Assembly: GCA_964595655.1 (NCBI GenBank)
Contig: CAZQQV010000032.1
Coordinates: 1 to 17,511, forward strand
Origin: Caldimicrobium sp964595655
GTDB lineage: Bacteria > Desulfobacterota > Thermodesulfobacteria > Thermodesulfobacteriales > Thermodesulfobacteriaceae
Direction of reading: 5' to 3'
DNA: 17,511 nucleotides
Shown here: positions 7,147 through 14,480 of the stretch, in pieces
Layout of the letters: every line of letters begins with the position of its first letter
Numbering within the stretch: position 1 is the stretch's first letter
Notes under the pieces: generated by a model
Database searches by the model: none
What the model was told of the DNA's origin: nothing
The model's input: only the letters and a program-made list of their open reading frames with translations
Translations under genes and position numbers: made by a program

Positions 7147-8532
7147 TTAAAATTTGCCCCATTTCTTAAGCTTGTCTCTTAAAGTTTTTCTATCTATACC
7201 AAGAAGCTTTGCAGCAAGGCTTCTATTCCATTTCACCTGGTCTAATACTTTAAGGATATAATTTTTTTCAACCTCCTCAAGGGGCAATATTTCATTTTCC
7301 TGGGGTAAAAGATCTTTTAGAAGGGTGTTTTCCTTGGAAGAGTGGTTTTCGTTTCTTTCAAAACCTGCAAAAAATAAATCCTTTTCTGAAATTTCTTCAT
7401 TTTTACTAAAAATTACCAATCTTTCAATTAGGTGCTTTAATTCCCGAACATTTCCTGGCCAAGAATATTCATAAAAAAATTTCATAACCTCTGGCTTAAT
7501 TCTTTTGAGAGGACGACGATGTTTCTCGCAAAAATATTTAAGGAAAAAATCCACAAGAAGGGGAATATCCTCCTTTCTTTCTCTAAGAGGAGGAAGATGA
7601 AAATGCACCACATTTAATCTGTAATAAAGGTCTTCTCTGAAAGTTCCCTTTTTCACTTCTTCTTTTAAATTTTTATTCGTTGCAGCAACAATTCTCACTC
7701 GAGCCTTAATGAGTTTTAGGCTTCCCACTGGGGAAAATTCCTTTTCTTCAACCACTTTAAGAAGTTTGGCCTGAAGGTCAAGGGGAATGTTCCCAATTTC
7801 ATCAAGAAAGAGCATTCCACCTTGGGCAAGTTCAATTTTTCCAATTTTAGAGTTATTTGCCCCAGTGAATGCCCCCTTTACATGTCCAAAAAGTTCACTT
7901 TCAAAGAGAGTGGGAACAATGCAACTACAATCCACACAAACCATTGGCCCTGGGTAGAGTCTATCAAATTCGTGGATTTTTTTAGCAAGAAGGCCTTTGC
8001 CAGTTCCTGACTCGCCTGTAATTAGAATGGTAGAGTCTATTTGCCCAATAATTTTGGCCTTCTCAAGGAGGTCCTTTATGGCTTTACTTTTACCAATAAA
8101 AGGAATTTTTTCATCCTTTTCAGAAAGACTGAGTTTGAGATAAATATTTTCAAGGGTTAATCTCTTTTTCTCTAAAGCCTTTTCTAAGGCCAGTTTTGCT
8201 TCATAGATGGAGAAGGGTTTTTCAAGGAAATCAAAGGCCCCAGCTTTTATAGCAGCAACAGCTGTCTCAATATTTCCGTAAGCAGAAATTACAATTATCT
8301 GGGTATCAATAATGTTTTCCATAAGTTCTTTAAGGAGGTCAAGACCATTTACATCTGGAAGCTTAAGATCAAGAAAGGCCACATCATATTCATATTTGGA
8401 AAAAAGCTCCTTGGCAGTTTTTCCATCAGGGGCAAGGTCAACCTCGTAACCTTCCTTGGTAAAATATTGAAAAAGACTCTCTCTTATAGAAATTTCGTCA
8501 TCTACAATGAGTAACTTTGCCTTAAAAGGCAT
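7147..8532 (-). CDS. NtrC-family sigma-54-dependent response regulator
   Basis: 461 residues in the standard three-part form. The receiver domain (about 5-120) has D11/D12, phospho-acceptor D55, S83 and K105. The AAA+ domain (about 145-380) has Walker A GESGTGKG (173-180), the sigma-54-contacting GAFTGA loop (220-225, intact), Walker B LFLDEIG (D244-E245) and the arginine-rich LPPLRERKEDIP segment. A Fis-type helix-turn-helix (about 435-456, LAAKLLGIDRKTL) ends the protein. It activates sigma-54 promoters when phosphorylated, very likely by the kinase encoded just upstream, whose last 11 nt overlap its start. The ATG follows a GGGAGG-containing stretch inside the kinase gene. Its target promoters are unknown; I found no good sigma-54 promoter in the window. 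Confidence 0.95.
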   Translation of the reverse strand: MPFKAKLLIVDDEISIRESLFQYFTKEGYEVDLAPDGKTAKELFSKYEYDVAFLDLKLPDVNGLDLLKELMENIIDTQIIVISAYGNIETAVAAIKAGAFDFLEKPFSIYEAKLALEKALEKKRLTLENIYLKLSLSEKDEKIPFIGKSKAIKDLLEKAKIIGQIDSTILITGESGTGKGLLAKKIHEFDRLYPGPMVCVDCSCIVPTLFESELFGHVKGAFTGANNSKIGKIELAQGGMLFLDEIGNIPLDLQAKLLKVVEEKEFSPVGSLKLIKARVRIVAATNKNLKEEVKKGTFREDLYYRLNVVHFHLPPLRERKEDIPLLVDFFLKYFCEKHRRPLKRIKPEVMKFFYEYSWPGNVRELKHLIERLVIFSKNEEISEKDLFFAGFERNENHSSKENTLLKDLLPQENEILPLEEVEKNYILKVLDQVKWNRSLAAKLLGIDRKTLRDKLKKWGKF

Positions 8533-9535
8533 CTTCTCTCAACGCCTCCCTTGTTGCAAGTGGTAAAGTAATTTCAAAAAGGGCACCTCCTTCTTTGGAA
8601 TTTTCAACCCTGATTTGCCCTCCATGTCTTTTTATAATGCTATGGCAAATGGACAAACCAAGGCCTATCCCTTTCCCAGTATTTTTAGTAGTAAAAAAGG
8701 GATCAAAAATATAGGGTAAAATTTCCTTTGGGATACCAGGGCCACTGTCCTTTATTCTTATAACAATTCTATCATCTCTTGCCTTTGTTTCAACTTCAAT
8801 GGTTCCTTCTCCCTTCATAGCCTCTGCAGCATTGGTGAATAGATTTAAAAAGACCTGTTCCATTTGTGTGGGATTGGCATAATAGGCAGGAAGCTTTTCA
8901 TCAAGCTTAAAAATAAATCTCACCCTTTTGAAAAGGGGATACTCTGCTATCAAATCATGGATTTTTAAAATAATCTCATTGAGATTCACCCACTCCTTTT
9001 TTCCCCTTTCAGGCCTCCCAAAATCAAGAAGCGCCCTTGCAATGACCTTGCATCTTCTTGCAAGACTAATAATCTTGTCAAGAAGTTCATGCCATCTTGG
9101 ATTTGGGGGAAGCTCCTCCTTTAACATATCGGCGTAAAGAAGAATGCCTCCGAGGGGATTGTTTAATTCGTGAGAAATTTCACCAGCAAGCTTCCCAAGA
9201 CTTGCAAGTCTCTCTGTATGAAACCACTGGGGAAATTGAAGCCAAATTTTTTCCTCAATAAATATGTGAAGCTTATAGGGATTTTGCAGAGGTAAAGTCA
9301 AAATATAAAAGGGGTTAGCCATAAATTGAAAGGAAGAAAGCCCAACCTCTTCAAAAAGGGGACCAAAAAAACCCTCAAGAGTTGATTCGTAAAGATTAAT
9401 CTGAAGATTTACAAAGGTTTTAGTAAAAGCTTGGTTTACATATATAACTCTATGCACACCTTCACTTTCTCTTTTTGAAAGGGAAATAGGATAAGGATAG
9501 TCATCCCATGGGGCTTCTTTTAGCAAATCAAACAT
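8522..9535 (-). CDS. Soluble NtrB-like sensor histidine kinase
   Basis: 337 residues with no membrane segment, so the signal is probably cytoplasmic. The N-terminal 100 residues are a poorly conserved, possibly PAS-like, sensor region. HisKA follows with the H-box SHELNNP (phospho-acceptor H122), then the HATPase domain: N-box around N235 (NLFTNAAEAM), G1 DSGPGIP (263-269), F-box DPFFTTK (278-284) and G2 GIGLGLSI (289-296). It is the partner of the adjacent NtrC-type regulator. The ATG overlaps the end of mpl by 8 nt (ATGTTTGA) and an AGAGG lies just upstream, so its translation is coupled to that of a cell-wall enzyme. The stimulus cannot be read from the sequence. Confidence 0.93.
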   Translation of the reverse strand: MFDLLKEAPWDDYPYPISLSKRESEGVHRVIYVNQAFTKTFVNLQINLYESTLEGFFGPLFEEVGLSSFQFMANPFYILTLPLQNPYKLHIFIEEKIWLQFPQWFHTERLASLGKLAGEISHELNNPLGGILLYADMLKEELPPNPRWHELLDKIISLARRCKVIARALLDFGRPERGKKEWVNLNEIILKIHDLIAEYPLFKRVRFIFKLDEKLPAYYANPTQMEQVFLNLFTNAAEAMKGEGTIEVETKARDDRIVIRIKDSGPGIPKEILPYIFDPFFTTKNTGKGIGLGLSICHSIIKRHGGQIRVENSKEGGALFEITLPLATREALREDAF

Positions 9536-10952
9536 GGATCCTCTGATGATTCAGAAAATTTAATAATTCCTCCATTTCTTCCTTCATAGAGGCACTTGAC
9601 ATAAAAACCACAAGGGTCTTTTTTGAAAAATCAAAATTTATCTTTTCATAAGGGCAATTTTTTTCAAAAATATAGGCCTCTTTACCAAGTTTTTTTAATT
9701 TGTAAGCAATATAATTTAAGTCAATTCTTTCATTTTCAGGAATATTTTCAAGACCTTGCGGAATTTTTATACAAATAATATCTGCCAATGATAGGGCCTT
9801 TATGTAAGCTTCCTGAAAAATTTTTCTCTTGCTTGAATTTGTCCTTGGTTCAAAAACAAGGACCGTTTTGTCGGGCTTAATTAAATTTCTTAGCTCTGAG
9901 AGGGTTATTTCAACAGCAGTGGGATGATGGGCAAAATCATCTATAATAACAAAATTTTCATTAATACTTATGATTTCCTGCCTTCTTTTGACCCCTGAAA
10001 ATTTGGAAAGGGCATAAAGAATATTTTTTCTTTCAAAGCCAAGGGCTTCACAAAGGGCAAGCACTGAAAGGGCATTAAGAAGATTATGAAATCCTGGTAT
10101 CTTTAGCTTTAACTCAAAAAGATCTTTCCTTTTATCTCTAACTTTGCCCATATTTAAAAACCCAGTTTTTTCAAAAAAGCCAAAGCTTTCAACAAGTTGA
10201 TAATCAGCCTCTTCTTTTCTTCCATAAGTAAGGACTCTACAGGCTGGCTTTGCTTTTTCAATAACTTCTCTAAGATTTTGGTCATCAAAATGATAAACAA
10301 GAATTCCCTCCTGAGGAAGCAATTTAATAAGATTTGAAAAGGCCTCCTTTAACTCCAAAAGATCTCTGTAAACATCAGCGTGATCAAATTCAAGGCTTGT
10401 GAGAATTAACCCGTAGGGCTTGTAATGTAAAAACTTTGGATTTTTGTTGAAAAAAGAGGAGGGGTATTCATCTCCCTCAAGCACACAAAACTTTCCTTCC
10501 CCAAATCTAAAATTTTTCCCGTAATCCCTGAGAAGGCCTCCTACAAGAAAGATTGGGTCTTGCCTCAAAAAATCAAGAACAAAGGCCAAAAGGGCACTTG
10601 TTGTAGTTTTCCCATGGGTTCCTGCAACAACAAGATTTTTTTTGTTATTAATTATAAATTTTTCCAGAAATTCAGGAAAAGAGAGAAGGGGAATTCCAAT
10701 TTTTTGGGCTAAAAGCACCTCTTTGTGCTCAGCTTTTACCGCATTTCCCACAACAAGAAGATCTGGTTTGATTTTCAAAATCCTTTCAGGATCTGGCTTT
10801 GAAACCTCTATCCCAAGTTCTTTTAATAACTCAGAAGTTGGTGGATAAAGCTCTTTTTCATCAGATCCATAGACTTCAAACCCACAGGCCCTTGCAAGAC
10901 CTGCAACTGCAGACATTCCTATTCCGCCAATTCCTACAAAATATATCTTCAT
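9528..10952 (-). CDS. mpl: Mpl: UDP-MurNAc:L-alanyl-gamma-D-glutamyl-meso-diaminopimelate ligase
   Basis: Reattaches the recovered murein tripeptide to UDP-MurNAc in peptidoglycan recycling, using ATP, in the cytosol. 474 residues: Rossmann loop GIGGIG (7-12), Mur ligase Walker A GTHGKTTT (111-118), central domain with EGDEYPSSFFNK (159-170) and TSLEFDHADVYRDL (185-198), and C-terminal domain with DDFAHHPT (338-345) and EPRTNSS (368-374). These last blocks match Mpl rather than MurC: MurC has YGHHPTE and a QPHR-type segment instead, and Mpl has the EYDSAFFDKRSKF and LEFDHAD blocks. It could still be labelled MurC by coarse searches, and dual use cannot be excluded. The ATG overlaps the hemW stop as ATGA, with GGAGAGG upstream. 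Confidence 0.87.
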   Translation of the reverse strand: MKIYFVGIGGIGMSAVAGLARACGFEVYGSDEKELYPPTSELLKELGIEVSKPDPERILKIKPDLLVVGNAVKAEHKEVLLAQKIGIPLLSFPEFLEKFIINNKKNLVVAGTHGKTTTSALLAFVLDFLRQDPIFLVGGLLRDYGKNFRFGEGKFCVLEGDEYPSSFFNKNPKFLHYKPYGLILTSLEFDHADVYRDLLELKEAFSNLIKLLPQEGILVYHFDDQNLREVIEKAKPACRVLTYGRKEEADYQLVESFGFFEKTGFLNMGKVRDKRKDLFELKLKIPGFHNLLNALSVLALCEALGFERKNILYALSKFSGVKRRQEIISINENFVIIDDFAHHPTAVEITLSELRNLIKPDKTVLVFEPRTNSSKRKIFQEAYIKALSLADIICIKIPQGLENIPENERIDLNYIAYKLKKLGKEAYIFEKNCPYEKINFDFSKKTLVVFMSSASMKEEMEELLNFLNHQRIHV

Positions 10953-12100
10953 ACAAGCCTCTCCAAATTATTCCAGAGAAATTTTACCACCTGATTGTGT
11001 AAAGACATCCCTTTTTCTGTAAGGGAAAGTCTATCTAAAAAAAGCCTTATTAACCCTCCTTTTTTAAGCATAAGGAGGGCTTCTTTTTTAAGCATATAGC
11101 CCAATTCTTTAAGCCTTGACATCTCAATTCCCTCAACAAGCCTTAATCCCATAAAAAGATACTCCTTTACAAGCTCAAAATTATCAAGCTTTTCAATTAT
11201 CCGATTTGGGAGGGATCTATCCTTGAGAAGCTTATCATAATATTTCTCTAAATTCTTTATATTTTCAAAGCGAAGATTTCCTATTCTTGAAACAGCCCCT
11301 GCTCCTATTCCAAGATAGGGCTCAAGCTTCCAGTATTTAAGATTATGCCTGCATTCAAAACCAGGCCTTGCATAGTTGGAAATTTCATATTGTTGAAATC
11401 CGTTGGCCTGAAGATAGTCCCTAATAAAAGAAAAGAGCATGAGAACTCTTTTTTCATTCGAAAAGTATGCGTCCTTTCGGTATTCTTTAAAAAAGGGAGT
11501 TTCAGGATAAAGGGTTAGTTCGTAAAAGGAAAGGTGAGTTACCTCAAAGGAAAGGGCAAGGTCCAGGTCTTTTTTAAGGGTTTTTAAGCCCTCTCCTTTC
11601 CATGCGTAAATAAAGTCAAGAGAAATATTTTCAAATCCCGCTTTTAAAGCGCTTTCAATGGCTAAAAAACTCTCCTTTGGCGTGTGAATTCTTCTAAGAA
11701 AATTAAGGCCCCCTTTTTGAAAGGTCTGAACCCCAATACTTACTCGATTAAATCCTGCCATTTTATAACCCTTTGCCTTTTCAGAGTTAAAGCTTTCAGG
11801 ATTCACTTCAATGGTTAGCTCTAAGGGTTTAAAATCAAAGGTTTTAGAAAGCCTTTCAAAAAGCCTTTCAAAAAAGGAGGGAGAAAAAAGACTCGGTGTT
11901 CCCCCTCCAGCGTAAAAAGTATCTATGGTTATTGTGTTTAAAGAAAAGGTTTTATTGAGAAAGTCAGAGAGCAAGTCAATTTCTCTTGAAAGGGCCTGAA
12001 GATAAAGCTTTTCATCAGGTATTTGGGTAACAGAAAAGAAATCACAATAAGGGCATTTTTTCTTACAAAAGGGAAGGTGAAGATAGAGCCCTATTTTCAT
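10949..12100 (-). CDS. hemW: HemW-like radical SAM heme chaperone
   Basis: 383 residues. The 4Fe-4S motif is C12-x3-C16-x2-C19 followed by D20-F21, the CxxxCxxCxF form of HemW; true coproporphyrinogen dehydrogenase HemN has a fourth Cys there. GGGTPS (65-70), the SIGVQTF segment (121-127) and the HNxxYW motif (252-257, linked with heme binding in HemW) agree. E. coli and Lactococcus HemW deliver heme to membrane respiratory enzymes and do not make it. It leads the minus-strand operon with mpl and the two-component genes. The ATG (12100-12098) has no SD, and only 43 bp separate it from the divergent lptF start, so leader and promoter are compressed or the message is leaderless. Confidence 0.9.
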   Translation of the reverse strand: MKIGLYLHLPFCKKKCPYCDFFSVTQIPDEKLYLQALSREIDLLSDFLNKTFSLNTITIDTFYAGGGTPSLFSPSFFERLFERLSKTFDFKPLELTIEVNPESFNSEKAKGYKMAGFNRVSIGVQTFQKGGLNFLRRIHTPKESFLAIESALKAGFENISLDFIYAWKGEGLKTLKKDLDLALSFEVTHLSFYELTLYPETPFFKEYRKDAYFSNEKRVLMLFSFIRDYLQANGFQQYEISNYARPGFECRHNLKYWKLEPYLGIGAGAVSRIGNLRFENIKNLEKYYDKLLKDRSLPNRIIEKLDNFELVKEYLFMGLRLVEGIEMSRLKELGYMLKKEALLMLKKGGLIRLFLDRLSLTEKGMSLHNQVVKFLWNNLERLV

Positions 12101-12108
12101 GGCTAATC

Positions 12109-12136
12109 TTTAAAAATAACCATCCTTTAGTAAAAT
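12109..12136 (+). promoter_or_regulatory. Candidate promoter of lptFG
   Basis: TTTAAA (12109-12114, four of six to TTGACA) and TAAAAT (12131-12136, five of six to TATAAT) are 16 bp apart. The -10 box ends 7 nt before the lptF ATG, so transcription would begin at or next to the A of the ATG. No SD is present, which fits a leaderless message. Confidence 0.5.
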
Positions 12137-12143
12137 TACAGCC

Positions 12144-13241
12144 ATGAAAACCTTCTTAACCTTCATTTTAAAAGAGCTCTATTTTTATACCTTCCTTTTT
12201 TTCTCTGTGTTCCTCGTTCTTTTTACTCTCATCCTTGGAACCATTAGCTTGCGGGATATTCTTGAGTATAATCCAGGATTTTTTGTCATCCTTAAGTTTT
12301 ACATCCTTACTTCTTTTCAGCTATTTTCCTTTTTGTTACCCCTTTCTTCTTTTCAGGCTATGCTTTTTACTCTACAAAGGCTTAAAGAGGAGAAAGAGCT
12401 TCTTGCCCTTTTTTCTTTAGGATATACTCTCAGGGATCTTTTTAAGCCCCTTTTTGTCTTCATATTTCTTTGCTTTCTTGCAACCTTTTTTTCCCATCTA
12501 TATCTTACTCCTTATGCCAAAAGGCATGGAAAGGAAATTCAGATTAACCTTGCTCAGGCCTTCTTTGAAAAACCCATTCCCTCAAAAACCCCTGTGCAAC
12601 TTACAAATACCTTTTATCTCTATGTCTCTCAATCAGAAAAGATTAATTCTGATAACAAAATGAAGGGGGTTATTGTTCTTGAAAAAAAATCCCCTAACGA
12701 GAGGGGAATTTACCTTGCAAAGGTTGCAACTCTTGATTTAAAAAAGGGGTTGTTTCATCTTCAAAACGGCTTTGTATTCATACAATCCAATTATAAAGAA
12801 ATAGATATAATTAAATTTAAAGAGTATATCCTAAAAATCTCAAGGGAATATATAAAAAAGCCAGATGTATATATAAAAAGGGGGGAGATGAGTCTTTCCG
12901 AGCTCAAAGAAAACCTAAAGGCACTTAAACCAGGAAGTGAAAAGTATTATCGCTATCTTTCTGAATACTATCAGAGAATATTTTATGGTTTTTCCATTTT
13001 TCCCCTTCTTTTTCAGGGCTTTATTTTTGGGCTATTTATTAAGCCCCAGAGTCGTTATCTTCTCTTTTTGGCAGGCCTTACCTTTTATCTCCTTTTCTAC
13101 TTCCTCTATAATTTCTTCATATCCCTTGGGGAAAGTGGAAAAATTTATCCCCTCTATAGCCACATTTATTTTAACAGCCTTTTAGTTTTTCTTATTGTCC
13201 CTGAATATATTTTAATAAAAAAGAAAGGGATAGCCTTCTGA
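12144..13241 (+). CDS. lptF: LptF/LptG-family (YjgP/YjgQ) LPS export permease, first of pair
   Basis: 365 residues with six predicted membrane helices: three before (about 12-34, 50-76, 98-122) and three after (about 278-298, 304-328, 338-357) a periplasmic beta-jellyroll-type domain (about 125-270). This is the YjgP/YjgQ fold. With LptG and the ATPase LptB it forms the inner-membrane ABC transporter that extracts LPS and passes it to LptC and LptA. The cytoplasmic segment KEEKELLALFSLGY (81-94) matches the family's coupling-helix region. It overlaps lptG by one base (TGATG). Which member of the pair is F and which is G is assigned only by order. No SD precedes the ATG. Confidence 0.87.
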   Translation: MKTFLTFILKELYFYTFLFFSVFLVLFTLILGTISLRDILEYNPGFFVILKFYILTSFQLFSFLLPLSSFQAMLFTLQRLKEEKELLALFSLGYTLRDLFKPLFVFIFLCFLATFFSHLYLTPYAKRHGKEIQINLAQAFFEKPIPSKTPVQLTNTFYLYVSQSEKINSDNKMKGVIVLEKKSPNERGIYLAKVATLDLKKGLFHLQNGFVFIQSNYKEIDIIKFKEYILKISREYIKKPDVYIKRGEMSLSELKENLKALKPGSEKYYRYLSEYYQRIFYGFSIFPLLFQGFIFGLFIKPQSRYLLFLAGLTFYLLFYFLYNFFISLGESGKIYPLYSHIYFNSLLVFLIVPEYILIKKKGIAF

Positions 13242-14317
13242 TGAGCCTATTTTTTCGCTACCTCTTAAAGGAATTTATAAAAACCCTTCTTTTCCTTCTT
13301 ATTCTCTTTCTTTTCTTTTTTCTTGTGGTTGACTTTTTTGAAAAACTCTCTTCCTTTTTAAAAAGAGAAAGGGCCTTTTTTTTCTTTCTTTCCTATCTTT
13401 TCTGGAAAATTCCGGTTGGTCTTCATCAAATTTATCCTTATGCCCTGGCTTTATCTTCCCTTCTTTCTCTATTTTTTCTTTCAAGATCGAGGGAGCTTCT
13501 TGCCCTAATAAGTCTTGGAATTACAAGAAAGGAGATTTATAAGAAGTATGTTTTTTTAATTTTTTTCTTTTCTCTCTTTGGGGGATTGGTGTTAAATACT
13601 CTTTTGCCCGTTTCTTATTATAAAGCTATATATATCTGGGAAACCCAAATTGAGGGAAAAAGGGCAGAGCATCTCATTTTTGGAAACACTCTTTTTTTTG
13701 AAGGTGAAAATTTTTTTATTGTGGCAACCCCTCTTGAACCAAAGGGGGAGTATCTTGCAGATTTTACTATGGTTTTGTTAAAGGAGGGTGAGCCAGAGAA
13801 ATTAATTTTAGCAAGGCGCGCCCTATACAAAGGAGATAATCTCTGGGAATTCGATGAGGCAATAATCCAGGAAGCAAAAGAAGATTTTAAACCCCGTATG
13901 TTTAAGACCATTTCAGAAAGGCTTTTCATAAAGCCCAAAACCTTCGTAACCATTGAAAAATCCGTAAGGTTTGCCTCCTTAAAGGAATTAGGCCAGCGTT
14001 ATTACTATTTAAAGAAGGTAGGAAAGCCCCAAACAGAGGTTATTGCCGAGCTTCTAAATCGGTTATTTTATCTTTTTTCTGGGTTCCTTTTAGGAATTAT
14101 ACCTCTTTGGCTATATTTAAAAGAATACACTCCGTCAGGCTTTGGCTTTGCTTTTTTAAAGGCTTTGATGGCCTTTCTTTTGCTTTCAGCGCTATTTCTC
14201 TCTCTTCAAACTATGCTTTATAAGAGTTTTGGAATAACCCTTTTCCTTTTAGTGCTATTTTGTGCTTTTGTATTAGTCAAGTTCTTTTCAGAATTGTTTT
14301 TTCAAAGAAGTCCTTAA
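13241..14317 (+). CDS. lptG: LptF/LptG-family (YjgP/YjgQ) LPS export permease, second of pair
   Basis: 358 residues, same topology as its neighbour: helices at about 12-32, 46-79 (long or split), 103-124, 272-293, 303-324 and 330-349, with the periplasmic domain at about 125-265. The segment SRELLALISLGITRKEIYKK (83-102) is the family's cytoplasmic coupling region. It starts on the stop codon of lptF (TGATG), so the two subunits are translationally coupled, as expected for a 1:1 heterodimer. The very Phe/Leu-rich helices reflect the AT-rich genome. lptB is not in the window. No strong terminator follows; the next element is the flagellin promoter. Confidence 0.87.
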   Translation: MSLFFRYLLKEFIKTLLFLLILFLFFFLVVDFFEKLSSFLKRERAFFFFLSYLFWKIPVGLHQIYPYALALSSLLSLFFLSRSRELLALISLGITRKEIYKKYVFLIFFFSLFGGLVLNTLLPVSYYKAIYIWETQIEGKRAEHLIFGNTLFFEGENFFIVATPLEPKGEYLADFTMVLLKEGEPEKLILARRALYKGDNLWEFDEAIIQEAKEDFKPRMFKTISERLFIKPKTFVTIEKSVRFASLKELGQRYYYLKKVGKPQTEVIAELLNRLFYLFSGFLLGIIPLWLYLKEYTPSGFGFAFLKALMAFLLLSALFLSLQTMLYKSFGITLFLLVLFCAFVLVKFFSELFFQRSP

Positions 14318-14408
14318 CAAAATAACAGCAAGATCTTCAGCCTGCGAAAATAAACCCGCAAAGAAGAAAAAAACCCTATCCATGGTCACAATCACTATAT
14401 AGCTGGAT

Positions 14409-14435
14409 TAAACTTTTTTAAAGCTCATCCGATAT
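14409..14435 (+). promoter_or_regulatory. sigma-28 (FliA)-type flagellin promoter
   Basis: TAAACTTT (14409-14416) and TCCGATAT (14428-14435) are exactly 11 nt apart. The FliA consensus is TAAAGTTT-N11-GCCGATAA, so the match is 7 of 8 and 6 of 8 with ideal spacing. It gives a leader of about 40 nt before the flagellin ATG. The rest of the 14318-14480 gap is A-rich, with no clear terminator for lptFG and no ORF. Confidence 0.85.
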
Positions 14436-14465
14436 ATATATACAAAAGAAAGAGAAAAAACTTAA

Positions 14466-14474
14466 AAGGAGGTG
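14466..14474 (+). promoter_or_regulatory. Very strong flagellin Shine-Dalgarno
   Basis: AAGGAGGTG is a nine-base match to the 16S anti-SD region, ending 6 nt before the ATG at 14481. It is the best SD in the window and fits a highly expressed structural protein. Confidence 0.8.
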
Positions 14475-14480
14475 TGAGCC

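Noticed and set aside
9528..10952. Annotation as MurC
   Set aside because: The DDFAHHPT, EPRTNSS and LEFDHADVYRDL blocks are those of Mpl; MurC has YGHHPTE and a different central segment.
11845..11880. Direct repeat of GCCTTTCAAAAA type within hemW
   Set aside because: It encodes the helical FERLFERL stretch of HemW and has only two copies; no sign of a mobile or regulatory repeat.
10949..12100. Annotation as HemN coproporphyrinogen dehydrogenase
   Set aside because: The cluster motif is CxxxCxxCDF without the fourth Cys, and the HNxxYW motif is present, as in HemW.
13618..13953. 111-codon open frame on the minus strand inside lptG
   Set aside because: It is fully inside a clear membrane-protein gene, has no SD and its product resembles no family; a shadow frame.
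14370..14400. Terminator after lptG
   Set aside because: Only a 4-bp TGCG/CGCA stem with a 10-nt loop can be formed nearby (about 14343-14360), too weak to call.
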